64,000 nt of DNA from positions 1 to 64,000 of the forward strand of contig NZ_SDJP01000018.1 in NCBI RefSeq assembly GCF_004114995.1, given 5' to 3'. Of this stretch, positions 14,344 through 23,218 are shown in pieces. Each line of letters starts with the position of its first letter. Within the stretch, counting starts at the first letter, position 1. A program made the position numbers and the translations under genes. The DNA is from Halorubrum amylolyticum (lineage in GTDB: Archaea; Halobacteriota; Halobacteria; Halobacteriales; Haloferacaceae). Below the pieces are notes generated by a model that saw nothing but the letters and a program-made list of their open reading frames with translations, was not told where the DNA came from and did not search any database.

Positions 14344-14418
14344 GGTCCGGGTGCGAGAATTGAACCCGCGTCTCAGCCTCCACAAGGCTGAAGGATAGTC
14401 CACTACCCTAACCCGGAC
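14344..14418 (-). tRNA. tRNA-His (GTG)
   Basis: A cloverleaf can be drawn on the minus strand: acceptor stem GTCCGGG (14418-14412) with CCCGGAC (14351-14345), anticodon GTG in the loop of the CAGCC...GGCTG stem, and GGTTCAATTC in the T arm. The discriminator would be C73, as expected for tRNA-His. The base before the 5' end is not G on this strand, so the extra G-1 does not seem to be encoded. Confidence 0.9.
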
Positions 14419-14442
14419 ACGCGTCGATATCTATCCCGCTTT

Positions 14443-14451
14443 GATAAATAA
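14443..14451 (-). promoter_or_regulatory. tRNA-His promoter
   Basis: TTATTTATC on the minus strand is centred about 29 nt before the tRNA 5' end, normal TATA-box spacing. Confidence 0.55.
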
Positions 14452-14577
14452 CCGTTACGACTCCCGGACGGGCGTGTGACGCGGTGGCGTCCGGTGATCG
14501 ACTTCGGCCGGTCGGCGTGGGGATCGCCCCGACGACCACGCCGCTTTTACTCCCAGCCGGCGTATCCGCGGGCAACC

Positions 14578-15033
14578 GTGGCGTTCACCGACAAGATCTA
14601 CGTGAAGAACCACCGGCAGCTCGCCTCCCAGCTGGAGACGAACATCCCGAAGGGGGCCTTCGCCGGCGCGACGTTGGACATGCTGTTCACCGGCGACGGG
14701 CTCTCGAAGCTCGACTCGACGACCCGGGACCGGATCTTGGACTTCGCGGAGGACTTCCTCGACTGCGACTGTCAGGCGAACCCCTACTGCGGCTGTCCGG
14801 AGGAAAAGTTCATGCGGTACGTGTTGGAGCTTCGGGCGGAGGGGCTCGGTCCGCAGGCGATCGTGGACGTGATGAGCGACGACTACATGGTGTACGCGTA
14901 CACCGGCGACGTGCTCTCGTTCCTCGACGACTCGGTGCGGCAGTTGGAGGCGATCGAGACGCTCGCCGACGTGGAGGGCAACGAGGAGATGTCGGATCGG
15001 GCGCGGAGAGCGAAGCGGGAACTGTCGGGATAA
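14578..15033 (+). CDS. DUF5814 family protein
   Basis: Protein of 151 aa that starts VAFTDKIYVKNHRQLASQLE from GTG 14578. This opening and the Cys-rich segment CDCQANPYCGCP (four Cys, probably zinc-binding) match the conserved haloarchaeal family annotated DUF5814; the family assignment is from memory. The C-terminal part is helical. The longer frame starting at 14476 adds a basic, unlikely N-terminus. A TTTTAC stretch about 30 nt upstream of the GTG may be its promoter. Function is unknown. Confidence 0.72.
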   Translation: MAFTDKIYVKNHRQLASQLETNIPKGAFAGATLDMLFTGDGLSKLDSTTRDRILDFAEDFLDCDCQANPYCGCPEEKFMRYVLELRAEGLGPQAIVDVMSDDYMVYAYTGDVLSFLDDSVRQLEAIETLADVEGNEEMSDRARRAKRELSG

Positions 15034-15059
15034 GCGGCGTCGGTCGTCGCCGAGGTTCC

Positions 15060-15480
15060 TGTCGATTGTTTCTAAGCGGCCGCCAGCGGATCGACGGCGA
15101 AACACCTCCAAAGCCCCAGCCGTGAGGACTCGGTGCGGTCGCTGCGGTCCTCAGTCGCTCGCGTTGCTCGCTCCCTGCGGTCCTTGCGTCCCGCGCCTTC
15201 GTCCTCACGGCTGCCCCTTTGAGTCCCACCCGACCGCACAGCACCACCGGAAGACGGTCCTGCTCGCTTCGCTGTGCGGGCTGCGACTTCCGTGCTCCCG
15301 CTCGCTCCCTTCGGTCGCTCATGGGACCGCAGCCTCACACCTCCCCAACCTCGTCGGTGGTCCTCCGCGTTGCTCCGGACCACCGACTCCCTCGCGCGAC
15401 GCTCCTCGTGGCCGCCGAGGGCGGCCACTCGGAGGCGCGCGCCACCGCCGTTTCTTTATAAGTTCCAAATGGACCGTGGA
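15060..15480. repeat. noncoding repeat-like block
   Basis: Between the DUF5814 gene and ctaA about 420 bp hold no gene. A 12-bp inverted repeat (15118-15129 with 15201-15212) frames a stretch of recurring GCGGTC, TCGCTCGC and CTCCCTTCGGTCGCT motifs, continuing to about 15420. All six frames read as Arg/Ser/Pro-rich nonsense. The pattern resembles the dispersed GC-rich noncoding repeats seen in Halorubrum genomes, which is recollection and not a database result. Confidence 0.5.
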
Positions 15481-15560
15481 GGTTCTCGCGCCGTTCACCG
15501 CGTTCCCGTCTTCCCGGAGCGTCCGAACGGTCTAAGTGGACTCAAACCCGAACTCGACCA

Positions 15561-16454
15561 ATGAGTCTTCGGCCCGCGTGGCTGACGTTCAGGCGATACG
15601 CGGCGACGACGACCGGGATGACGCTGGTGTTGTTCGCGCTCGGCGTCTACACCGCGGCGACCGGCTCGGGACTGGCGTGTCAGGCCCAGTGGCCGCTCTG
15701 TTCCGACCAGTTCATTCCCGAGCTGACGATCAATCCTGACTTCATCGAGTGGTTCCACCGCGTGTGGGCGATGGTCACCGGGTTCCTCATCATCGGCGTC
15801 GCCGGCTGGACGTGGGTCGGTGGTCGGGAGCGCCGGACCCGGCTGGCGGCGACGCTCGCGGTCGCGATCCTCCCGCTGCAGATCACGGTCGGAGCGATCA
15901 CGGTCACCCTCGGCGGGATCGTTCCCGGCGGATACACGGTGTCGACGCACGCGGCCCACCTGATCGTCGCGCTGGGCATCTTCACGCTGCTCGGACTGGC
16001 GACAATCTGGGGCGGCGGGCGCGGCTCCCCGCGGCTGCTCCGGGCTGCGGTCGGGGTCGCCGCGGTCGGGATCGTCGCCAGCGCGGTGTTCTCGCGGGCG
16101 GTCCCGTTCGTCACTTACTCGCCGGGCGCGCAGGCGGGCTTCTACGTGGCCGGACTCACCGGCCACCTCGGGCTCGTGGCCGCCGTCGCGTACGCCACGG
16201 AGGCCGTCCGCACCGGGTACGCAGGACTGCCTCTGTCGACCGCGAAGACCGTCCGCCTGCTCGCCGCCGGCTCGATGGCCGCGCTGGTCGGTACCCTGCT
16301 TTTGGGCCGCGATCTGGTGTTGTACACCGCGTTCTGGCAGCGGCTCAACCTCGTCGCGCTCGGCGTCGCCGCCGCGCTCGCGCTCGGCGCCGCGTGGGCA
16401 GTCAGAGGCCTCGGGTCCGAGGGGAGGACGACTGACGCCGTTCGCGTCGACTGA
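15561..16454 (+). CDS. ctaA: heme A synthase, CtaA/COX15 family
   Basis: Membrane protein of 297 aa with about eight helices. Family signatures are GSGLACQAQWPLC near residue 35 (loop Cys pair), the heme-ligand-containing EWFHRVWAM, and STHAAHLIVALG for the first half; the second half repeats the arrangement with GLTGHLGLV and FWQRLNL. It oxidises the C8 methyl of heme O to make heme A for terminal oxidases. No ctaB or oxidase genes are adjacent. The ATG is preceded by ACTCGACCA without a strong Shine-Dalgarno, suggesting a short leader. Confidence 0.88.
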   Translation: MSLRPAWLTFRRYAATTTGMTLVLFALGVYTAATGSGLACQAQWPLCSDQFIPELTINPDFIEWFHRVWAMVTGFLIIGVAGWTWVGGRERRTRLAATLAVAILPLQITVGAITVTLGGIVPGGYTVSTHAAHLIVALGIFTLLGLATIWGGGRGSPRLLRAAVGVAAVGIVASAVFSRAVPFVTYSPGAQAGFYVAGLTGHLGLVAAVAYATEAVRTGYAGLPLSTAKTVRLLAAGSMAALVGTLLLGRDLVLYTAFWQRLNLVALGVAAALALGAAWAVRGLGSEGRTTDAVRVD

Positions 16455-16519
16455 CGCCTTCGCGTCCTGACCCCGCCCGAGGAGGAAAGGTTGAAATCAG
16501 TTCCCGTTCACCCACCGGT

Positions 16520-17317
16520 ATGTCATACCGCACGGAGACGGACGTGAGCCGTCGGACGTACCTGAAGCTGACCGGCGGGGCCAGCGCCGTCGGGCTGACC
16601 GGCGTCGCCGGCTGCCTCGGGGACGACAGCACCACGATCACCCCGGGCACCGCGCCCGGCTTCCCGCCGTTCGAGATGCAGGAGGACGGCGAGCTGGTCG
16701 GCTTCGACGTCGACCTGCTGGAGGCTGTCGTCGGGGAGACGGAGTACGAGATCGGCGAGTGGGCCACCTTCGAGTTCGACTCGCTCATCCCCGCGCTCAC
16801 CCAGAACGAGGAGATCGACGTGATCGCGGCCGCGATGACGGTCACCGAGGACCGGCAGGAGACGATCGCCTTCTCGGACCCCTACTGGGAGTCGGATCAG
16901 GCGATTCTCGTGCGCGAGGGCGGCGACTTCCAGCCCTCGTCGTGGGAGGACTTCGAGGGCGTCCGCGTGGGTGCGCAGTCGGGCACGACCGGCGCCGACC
17001 AGGTGTCGTCGAACCTCGTCGAACCCGGCATCGTCGCCGAGGACGACTACTCCTCGTACGAGAGCTACGTGTTCGCGGTCGAGGACCTCGCGAACGAGAA
17101 CGTCGACGCCGTCGTCATCGACCTCCCGGTCGCGGAGACGTTCGCGGCCAACCGCGACGTGGAGGTCGCGTTTATCGAGGGGACCGGCGAGCAGTTCGGC
17201 TTCGGCATCCGACAGGGCGAGTCGGAGTTCCAGTCGGCGCTGAACGACGGGCTCGCGACCGTCCGCGACGACGGGACGTACAGCGAGATCACGAGCACCT
17301 GGTTCGGACAGGAGTAG
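16520..17317 (+). CDS. polar amino acid ABC transporter substrate-binding lipoprotein
   Basis: Protein of 265 aa. The signal SRRTYLKLTGGASAVGLTG is Tat-type and ends in a lipobox LTGVAGC, so the mature protein is anchored to the outer membrane face. The rest is a family 3 solute-binding domain: PPFEMQEDGELVGFDVDLLE, AMTVTEDRQETIAFSDPYW and GVRVGAQSGTTG are its typical blocks. Substrates of this family are glutamine, arginine or other polar amino acids. It is the first gene of a four-gene operon and the next gene begins 1 bp after its stop. Confidence 0.88.
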   Translation: MSYRTETDVSRRTYLKLTGGASAVGLTGVAGCLGDDSTTITPGTAPGFPPFEMQEDGELVGFDVDLLEAVVGETEYEIGEWATFEFDSLIPALTQNEEIDVIAAAMTVTEDRQETIAFSDPYWESDQAILVREGGDFQPSSWEDFEGVRVGAQSGTTGADQVSSNLVEPGIVAEDDYSSYESYVFAVEDLANENVDAVVIDLPVAETFAANRDVEVAFIEGTGEQFGFGIRQGESEFQSALNDGLATVRDDGTYSEITSTWFGQE

Positions 17318-17318
17318 G

Positions 17319-18131
17319 ATGTCGGACCCGGGGACGCTCGCGCTCGCGGCGGCCGCCAGCGTCGCGGCCGACCTCCCGGCGGCCGACGGCCTCGCGACGC
17401 TCGCGTTCGTCGGCGAGACCGCGGACTGGTGGTTCATCGGTGAACCCGTCGACTGGGAGTTCGTCTTCAGCAACGCCGACTACCTCGGTATCGGCGCCCT
17501 GCTGACGGTCGGGCTCACGATCGCGTCGATCCTCCTCGGGTTCGTCGTCGGGTTCCCGGCCGGCGCGGTCGAGGTGTACGGCGACGGGCTCCTCGAACGG
17601 GTCGTCAGCGCTGTCGGGATCGTGCTCCGCGGAACGCCGATCGTCGTGATCCTCATCGTGATGTACTTCGTCGTCGGCGTCCCCCAGATTAACCTCGGCA
17701 TCGTCTCGATCTCCTCGGCGATGACGGCCGGGATCTTGGGGCTCGGCCTGCGCAGCGCCGCGTACCAGTCGCAGATCTTCCGGGCGACCTTATCGAGCGT
17801 CGACGACGGCCAGCTCGAGGCCGGGCGCTCGATCGGGCTCTCGCGGTTCGAGGCGGTCCGGTACGTCGTCGTTCCGCAGGCCCTGCGCCGGTCGATCCCG
17901 GGCTTTCAAAACGAGTTCACGATCGTGTTGAAGGACACGAGCATCGTGTTCGCGATCGGGCTCGCGGAGCTGCTCACACGGGGATACGACCTGTTCTCGG
18001 AGCAGACGACCGCGGTGCTCGAAGTGATCCTCTTCATCAGTGCAATCTACTTCGTCCTCACGTTCACGACGAACCGCGCGCTCGACTACCTCGGCGACCA
18101 CTACGCGATCCCGGAGGGGGAGTCGGCGTGA
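17319..18131 (+). CDS. amino acid ABC transporter permease
   Basis: Permease of 270 aa in the HisM/GlnP family. After an N-terminal segment there are about five helices with the conserved cytoplasmic EAA loop at DDGQLEAGRSIGLSRFEAVR, which couples to the ATPase. The RGTPIVVILIVMYF stretch is typical of the polar amino acid subfamily. It forms the membrane channel with the second permease at 18874. Its stop overlaps the GTG of the ATPase gene. Confidence 0.88.
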   Translation: MSDPGTLALAAAASVAADLPAADGLATLAFVGETADWWFIGEPVDWEFVFSNADYLGIGALLTVGLTIASILLGFVVGFPAGAVEVYGDGLLERVVSAVGIVLRGTPIVVILIVMYFVVGVPQINLGIVSISSAMTAGILGLGLRSAAYQSQIFRATLSSVDDGQLEAGRSIGLSRFEAVRYVVVPQALRRSIPGFQNEFTIVLKDTSIVFAIGLAELLTRGYDLFSEQTTAVLEVILFISAIYFVLTFTTNRALDYLGDHYAIPEGESA

Positions 18132-18874
18132 GTGACGACGACTTCCTCCGCGTGACGGACGTCTCGAAGTGGTACGGCGACGAGAAGGTGCTCAACGAGG
18201 TCTCCTTCGAGATGGACCGGGGCGACGTGACCGTCCTGATCGGGCCGTCCGGCTCCGGGAAATCGACCATGCTGCGCTGCGTCAACCGGCTCGCGGAGGC
18301 GCAAGAGGGGTCGATCCTGCTGGACGGCGAGGAGGTGCTCTCGCCCGACCTCGACGTCGACGATCTCCGCCGCGAGGTCGGGATGGTGTTTCAGGGGTTC
18401 AACCTGTTCGCGCACCTCACCGCGGTCGGCAACGTCGCGCTCGGCCCGCGCCGCGTCCTCGGGCTCTCGGAGGCGGAGGCCCGCGAGCGCGCCGAGGCCC
18501 AACTGGAGCGCGTCGGGCTCGGCGAGCAGCTCGACTCCTACCCCGCGGAGCTGTCCGGGGGCCAACAGCAGCGGGTCGGCATCGCCCGCGCACTGGCGAT
18601 GGAGCCGAAACTGATGTTATTCGACGAGCCGACGAGCGCGCTCGACCCCGAGCTCATCGGCGAGGTGTTGGAGGTGATGCACGGGCTCGTCGACGAGGGG
18701 ATGACGATGCTCGTAGTCACCCACGAGATGAGCTTCGCCCGCGCGGTCGCCGACGAGATCGTGTTCCTAGATGACGGCCGCGTGGTCGAGCGCGGCCCGC
18801 CCGAACAGCTGTTCGAACGCCCCGAGGAGGAACGGACCGGCCGGTTCCTCGAACGGATCGCGAGCCACGACTGA
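18128..18874 (+). CDS. polar amino acid ABC transporter ATP-binding protein
   Basis: ATPase of 248 aa, GlnQ/HisP type. Walker A is GPSGSGKST, the Q-loop lies in GMVFQGFNLF, the ABC signature is LSGGQQQRVGIARAL, Walker B is LMLFDEPTSALD and the switch His is in VVTHEMSFAR. It powers uptake by the two permeases. The GTG start overlaps the upstream stop, and its own TGA overlaps the ATG of the last gene (TGATG), so the order binding protein-permease-ATPase-permease is one transcript. Confidence 0.93.
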   Translation: MSDDDFLRVTDVSKWYGDEKVLNEVSFEMDRGDVTVLIGPSGSGKSTMLRCVNRLAEAQEGSILLDGEEVLSPDLDVDDLRREVGMVFQGFNLFAHLTAVGNVALGPRRVLGLSEAEARERAEAQLERVGLGEQLDSYPAELSGGQQQRVGIARALAMEPKLMLFDEPTSALDPELIGEVLEVMHGLVDEGMTMLVVTHEMSFARAVADEIVFLDDGRVVERGPPEQLFERPEEERTGRFLERIASHD

Positions 18875-19800
18875 TGGCGAGCGCGACGAGACCCGCGGCG
18901 GTCCGTGAACGCGTGGCCGAGTCCGACCGCTCGGTCGGCCGGCTCCTCCTCGTCGCCGCCGGCGCGCTGTTCTGGGGCTGGCTCGCCGTGAGCTGGGTCA
19001 ACCGGTGGCTCGGTGGCGTGATCGTGCCGGTCGGCCAGCCGCTCGTCCCGCCGAGCGCCGTCGAGACGTCTCTCGGGGCGGTTCCGGGGCTCGCCGCCTA
19101 CGCGGCCGACGCCGCCTTCGTCGTCGAGCTGACGCCCGAGCTGTCGCGGGGGACGTGGCTCACGGTCGTGATCACCGCCGTGAGCCTCGCGCTCGGGTTC
19201 GTCATCGCCGTGCCGCTGGCGGTGACCCGCGTGTACGGACGGTTCTCGGCGTGGCTCTCGCTGGCGTACACGGAGCTGCTGCGCGGCACGCCCCTCCTCG
19301 CGCAGCTGTTCGTGCTCTACTACGGGCTCAACCTCGCGAGCTACGTCCCCGGCGCGTTCTCCGGCGCGTTCGCGCGGGACGTGGTCTGGGTGGCGATCCT
19401 CGGGTTCACGCTCAACGGGGCCGCGTATCAGGCCGAGTACATCCGCGGAGCCCTAGAGAGCGTCGAGGAGGGCCAGATCACCGCGGGCCGCGCGATCGGG
19501 CTCTCGAAGCTGGAGACGATCTACTACGTCGTGCTCCCGCAGGGGCTCCGGTACGCGATCCCCTCGTGGACCAACGAGTTCGTCTACCTGATCAAGTACT
19601 CGTCGCTGGCGGCCTTTATCACGGTTCCCGAGCTGTACTACCGGGCCGACCAGATCGCCTCCGAGACGTTCCGCTACACGCTCATCTTCGTCGTGACCGG
19701 GGTGACGTACCTCGCGTTAGTCCTCACCGCCTCGAAACTGATGGGGCGCGTCGAGGAGCGCGTCGCGATCCCCGGACTCGGCGCCGAGCGCGAGGAGTGA
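18874..19800 (+). CDS. amino acid ABC transporter permease, second subunit
   Basis: Permease of 308 aa in the HisM/GlnP family with a 60-residue N-terminal extension containing one extra hydrophobic segment, then the usual helices. RGTPLLAQLFVLYYGLN and the EAA loop EEGQITAGRAIGLSKLETIY are diagnostic. It is the fourth gene of the amino acid importer operon and partner of the permease at 17319. Confidence 0.88.
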   Translation: MASATRPAAVRERVAESDRSVGRLLLVAAGALFWGWLAVSWVNRWLGGVIVPVGQPLVPPSAVETSLGAVPGLAAYAADAAFVVELTPELSRGTWLTVVITAVSLALGFVIAVPLAVTRVYGRFSAWLSLAYTELLRGTPLLAQLFVLYYGLNLASYVPGAFSGAFARDVVWVAILGFTLNGAAYQAEYIRGALESVEEGQITAGRAIGLSKLETIYYVVLPQGLRYAIPSWTNEFVYLIKYSSLAAFITVPELYYRADQIASETFRYTLIFVVTGVTYLALVLTASKLMGRVEERVAIPGLGAEREE

Positions 19801-20026
19801 GGGGCGCTGTCTTTCGAAGTCGGTGACGACCTCGACGCCGCGTACATACCGAGACCACGGCCCGTCGCGGATCAAAACCGCCCGCCGGCTCCGATCGGCG
19901 TCAGACACGTGATCTGCTGGTGATACGAACTCAGAGAGACCAGTCCGCGAACTTTGTTTCACCGATAAAATGCTCTTTTAACGGGTTTGAAGTGCGTATT
20001 ATGAACACCAATCAACCACGCCACAG

Positions 20027-20060
20027 ATAATAAAATTGATATTTTAGAAAGGTTTATTAT
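20027..20060. promoter_or_regulatory. A/T-rich inverted repeat before the histidine kinase
   Basis: ATAATAAA (20027-20034) and TTTATTAT (20053-20060) are exact reverse complements within an A/T-rich patch from about 19970 to 20065, unlike the rest of the region. It probably includes the promoter of the kinase gene that starts at 20083 and could bind a regulator. The gap 19801-20082 shows no other feature. Confidence 0.4.
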
Positions 20061-20082
20061 TCTACAGTAAGGAGGGTCAGGT

Positions 20083-21234
20083 GTGACGCAGCCGATGGAG
20101 CGTCGACCGGGAGTCGCGTATCGGCGACCGGACGGCGACCCGACTCGACTCGTCGTCGAGGCCGCGGGCGAGTCGCGACTGAACCCGGAGGCGCTGCCGC
20201 GCTCCGACTGGCTCCGGATCGTCGAGGCGGGTGACAGGGCCCGGCTCCGCGACGCGCTCGACGAGGGCGCGGTCGACGTGACGTACCGGCTCACGGTCGA
20301 CGACGAGTCCGAGTGGGTCCACGAGCGCGGCGCGCGCGACGAGCGCGGCGACATCGTCGGCTATCTCTTCTCCGCCGACGACCGGGTCGAGCGCCGCAAA
20401 CAGCTCGAACAGCAGCGGGAGCGACTGGAGGAGTTCGCCAGCGTGGTCACTCACGACCTGCGGAACCCGCTCTCCGTCGCGGTCGGGAACATCGAACTAG
20501 CTCGGGAGTTCGGCAGCGAGGAGCCTGCCGAGCGGTTGGACCGCGCCCACGACGCGCTCAACTACATGGACGGCCTCATCTCGGACCTTCTCGCGCTCGC
20601 CCGCGAGGGCCGATCGGTCGAGGAGACCGCGCCGACCGATCTCCGGGACATCGTGGATCAGGCGTGGCGGACGATCGACGCTCCCGAAAGCATCGTCCTC
20701 GTCGTCGACGAACCCCTGCCGACTGTCGAGTGCGATCGGAGCCGGCTCCGGCAGGCGTTGGAGAACCTCTTCCGCAACGCGATCGAACACGGGGCGGGGG
20801 ACGCGCTCTCGGTCGCTCCCGACGACCAGAACGACGGCGAGGAAAATCGCAACGATGTCGATCCGGGAATCTTCGACGGAGACGCCACCGACCCCTCGAT
20901 ACGGGTGTTCGTGGGGGCGTTCCCGGACGGCTTCTTCGTCGCCGACGACGGCGCGGGGATCGACCCGTCGGAGCGTGACGCCGTCTTCGACCCGGGCCAC
21001 TCGACCGACAGGGACGGGACGGGGTTCGGGCTCTCCATCGTCGAACGCATCGCGGAGGCCCACGGCTGGGCGGTCTCGGTGGCCGAGAGCCGGGATAGCG
21101 GTGCTCGATTCGAGTTCACCGGCGTCGACCCAGAGGGGTCCGGCGGCGTCGACGCCGCGCCGAACGAGAGCGTCGCCTCCGAACCCGGCAAGCTCGACTC
21201 GGCAAGCGGATCGGAGCCGTCGCCGAGCGAGTGA
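20083..21234 (+). CDS. PAS-HisKA-HATPase sensor histidine kinase
   Basis: Soluble kinase of 383 aa. Residues 1-105 look like a degenerate PAS domain; the dimerisation box EEFASVVTHDLRNPLSVAVG places the phospho-acceptor at His124; the ATPase part has the N box ALENLFRNAIEHG, the G1 box DDGAGID and the G2 box GTGFGLSI. The last 30 residues are low complexity. No transmembrane segment is present, so it senses a cytoplasmic signal. No response regulator is adjacent. GTG 20083 follows a GGAGGG at 20071-20076; ATG 20095 is an alternative. Confidence 0.85.
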   Translation: MTQPMERRPGVAYRRPDGDPTRLVVEAAGESRLNPEALPRSDWLRIVEAGDRARLRDALDEGAVDVTYRLTVDDESEWVHERGARDERGDIVGYLFSADDRVERRKQLEQQRERLEEFASVVTHDLRNPLSVAVGNIELAREFGSEEPAERLDRAHDALNYMDGLISDLLALAREGRSVEETAPTDLRDIVDQAWRTIDAPESIVLVVDEPLPTVECDRSRLRQALENLFRNAIEHGAGDALSVAPDDQNDGEENRNDVDPGIFDGDATDPSIRVFVGAFPDGFFVADDGAGIDPSERDAVFDPGHSTDRDGTGFGLSIVERIAEAHGWAVSVAESRDSGARFEFTGVDPEGSGGVDAAPNESVASEPGKLDSASGSEPSPSE

Positions 21235-21280
21235 TACTCCGCCGCCGCGACCGCTACCGCTGAGACCGCCTCACGCTCGC

Positions 21281-22801
21281 TCAGACGAAGTCGCTCAGTC
21301 CCGCCTGTCCGTCGTCATCGCCGTCGGCGGTATCGCCGTCGGCGGTATCGTCGCCGGTCGTCTCGCCGGTTATCTCGCCGCTCGTCTTACCGCTCGCTCC
21401 GTCGTTGCCGGCGACCGGGGCGTCAGTCTCGCCCGCCTCGTCGCCGGTCGATGAGTCGGTCGGGGTCGCCGCGTGGCGGCCGCCGGCGAAGGCGCCCTCG
21501 GCGTGGTCCTCCATCCGCTTCTCGCGGAGCGCCTGGGCGTCCTCGACGATCGATTCCACCTTGTTCGTCGACTCGCCGGAGCCGGTGACAAAGGCGACGC
21601 CCGCCTCGTCGAGGTCGTAGGCGGTCGCCATCGCGACCGTCAGCTCGCGGGGCTTGCAGTGATGGGTGACCGCCTTCAGGAACGGGAGCACCTCGCGGCG
21701 CGCCGTCGCGACGCTGCACCCGCTCGCGGCGGCGATCTGCCCGACGATCTCGTCCGCGGTCGCGTCCGAGGAGCTCCAGAACTGCGGGCGGCCGTAGCGC
21801 GTCCACCCGCCCTTCTCCCCGTCCCGCGCGGCGGCAACGCCCGCGGCCGCGTTGTCGGTGGCGTAGCGCCAGTACGAGTAGTTCTGGGTGGCTCGGACGC
21901 GCCCAAGCCACACGTCGGCGTTCGCGAGGAAGTCGTACGCGCGGACCGCCTCCATCGGCTCGTACACGTCGAGGACGTTGTTCTCGATCCACTTCGTGAG
22001 GTCGTCGGGCGTCTCGTCGACGGCGTACGCCGACTGGAGCGCCTCTTCCGTCGACTCCTCTTTCAGGACCGCGTCGAGGAACGGGAACAGGCCCAGCGCC
22101 TTGTCGCGGTCGCCGGTGACCACGTCCTCGACCGCGATCGAGTCGCGGCCCTCCGTGGCGGCCTGCAGGTCGTTGATCGCGCCGCGGAGGTCGCCGCGGT
22201 TGCGCTCGGCGATCCGTTCGAGCGCGTCCGACTCGAACTCGATCCCCTCCTTCCGGCACACGTCGCGGAGGACGGGAACGATAGAGCGCGCGGAGACGTC
22301 GCGGAACTCGATCTCCTGTGTGGCATTCCGGAGCCCGCGCGCCATGTCGTAGTAGTCGTTGGCGATGAGGACGATTGGCTGGCCCGACTCCTTGACCAGC
22401 TTCGTGATCGCGCTCGCTCCCCCGCGGTCGTAGTTGCCGTGGATGTTGTCGGCCTCGTCCAAGATGACGAGCTGGCGGGAGGCCGTGTCGCCGCCGGCCG
22501 CGCCGCCGCCCGCCGCGCTCCCGCCGAGGGTGGCGTTGCGCGCGGCCCGCCCCGCGAACCGCTCGATGACGTCGGCGGTGCGCTGGTCGGAGGCGTTCAG
22601 CTCGACCGTCTCCCACCCCATGTCGTTCGCGAGCGCGTGGGCCGCGCTCGTCTTCCCGACGCCCGGGCTCCCGTGGAGGACGACGGCCTCGCGGTGGTCG
22701 TCCCACGAGCGCGCCCACTCCGCGAACGCGTCGCGGGCCTTGTCGTTGCCGCGGACCTCCGAGAGCGTGCTCGGGCGGTACTTCTCCGTCCAATCGGCCA
22801 T
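21281..22801 (-). CDS. rfcL: replication factor C large subunit
   Basis: AAA+ protein of 506 aa from the MADWTEKYRPSTL start. Walker A is GSPGVGKTSAA, Walker B LVILDEADNIHG, and the RFC large-subunit helical domain follows. With the small subunit it loads the PCNA clamp on DNA. An acidic Gly/Thr/Asp tail ends in QAGLSDFV, which fits a PCNA-interacting peptide (QxxLxxF). The frame extends upstream of 22801 but that part is Arg-rich and not like the family. It converges on the histidine kinase gene. Confidence 0.93.
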   Translation of the reverse strand: MADWTEKYRPSTLSEVRGNDKARDAFAEWARSWDDHREAVVLHGSPGVGKTSAAHALANDMGWETVELNASDQRTADVIERFAGRAARNATLGGSAAGGGAAGGDTASRQLVILDEADNIHGNYDRGGASAITKLVKESGQPIVLIANDYYDMARGLRNATQEIEFRDVSARSIVPVLRDVCRKEGIEFESDALERIAERNRGDLRGAINDLQAATEGRDSIAVEDVVTGDRDKALGLFPFLDAVLKEESTEEALQSAYAVDETPDDLTKWIENNVLDVYEPMEAVRAYDFLANADVWLGRVRATQNYSYWRYATDNAAAGVAAARDGEKGGWTRYGRPQFWSSSDATADEIVGQIAAASGCSVATARREVLPFLKAVTHHCKPRELTVAMATAYDLDEAGVAFVTGSGESTNKVESIVEDAQALREKRMEDHAEGAFAGGRHAATPTDSSTGDEAGETDAPVAGNDGASGKTSGEITGETTGDDTADGDTADGDDDGQAGLSDFV

Positions 22802-23003
22802 TACCCGTGCAAGGAGCGAGCCGCGTTTAGTGGTTGCGGAGGCTCGTTCCCCGTCTGCGTTCGGCAGTGCAGCACACCGGCTTGCGGCGGACGCGACCGC
22901 CTTCGTCATCGGAAAGCGTCTGAAAGTTCTGACACGTGGCACTCGCAGTGGCGGCAGCGACCGACGCCGTCGGAACCGCCGTGGAGGCGGTTCATAGCGC
23001 ACC

Positions 23004-23022
23004 CCCGAAACGGGTTTTCGGG
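23004..23022 (-). terminator. hairpin downstream of tRNA-Pro
   Basis: CCCGAAA (23004-23010) pairs with TTTCGGG (23016-23022) over a 5-nt loop, about 50 nt past the tRNA-Pro 3' end on its strand. It may mark the tRNA transcript end; no T-run follows. Confidence 0.3.
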
Positions 23023-23072
23023 CGTTAGACGGTGCTAAGGCTGACGATAATGAGGCCCAGTCAAAATGTTCA

Positions 23073-23143
23073 TGGGACCGCTGAGAGTCGAACTCAGGTC
23101 ATACGGACCCCATCCGCATAGGATACCACTACCCCACGGTCCC
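23073..23143 (-). tRNA. tRNA-Pro (GGG)
   Basis: On the minus strand the acceptor GGGACCG (23143-23137) pairs with CGGTCCC, the anticodon loop ATGGGGT in the TGCGG/CCGTA stem gives anticodon GGG with G37, and GAGTTCGACTC forms the T arm. The discriminator is A. It sits 75 bp downstream of the cbf5 stop on the same strand. Confidence 0.92.
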
Positions 23144-23172
23144 TGTCTGCATCCGAAAAAACGATCGTCCGG

Positions 23173-23179
23173 TAATTAA
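23173..23179 (-). promoter_or_regulatory. tRNA-Pro promoter
   Basis: TTAATTA on the minus strand is centred 33 nt before the tRNA 5' end, so the tRNA can be transcribed independently of cbf5. A T6 run lies between the two, compatible with cbf5 termination. Confidence 0.5.
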
Positions 23180-23218
23180 GGACTTCGTTTCACTCGTCGC
23201 TCGTCGGTCGCGACGGCC

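Noticed and set aside
14419..14419. Encoded G-1 for tRNA-His
   Set aside because: The base here gives U on the tRNA strand, so G-1 is not encoded; it would have to be added after transcription.
15122..15564. Several open frames in the repeat-like block
   Set aside because: They are Arg/Ser/Pro-rich, overlap each other and follow the repeat pattern rather than coding pattern.
19717..19962. 81-codon minus-strand frame across the permease 3' end
   Set aside because: It lies antisense to a clear permease gene and has no recognisable domain; possibly a shadow plus leftover sequence.
22906..22995. 29-codon minus-strand frame with CRHCECH, zinc-finger-like
   Set aside because: Only one Cys pair and no promoter support; it falls in the gap above rfcL and may be chance.
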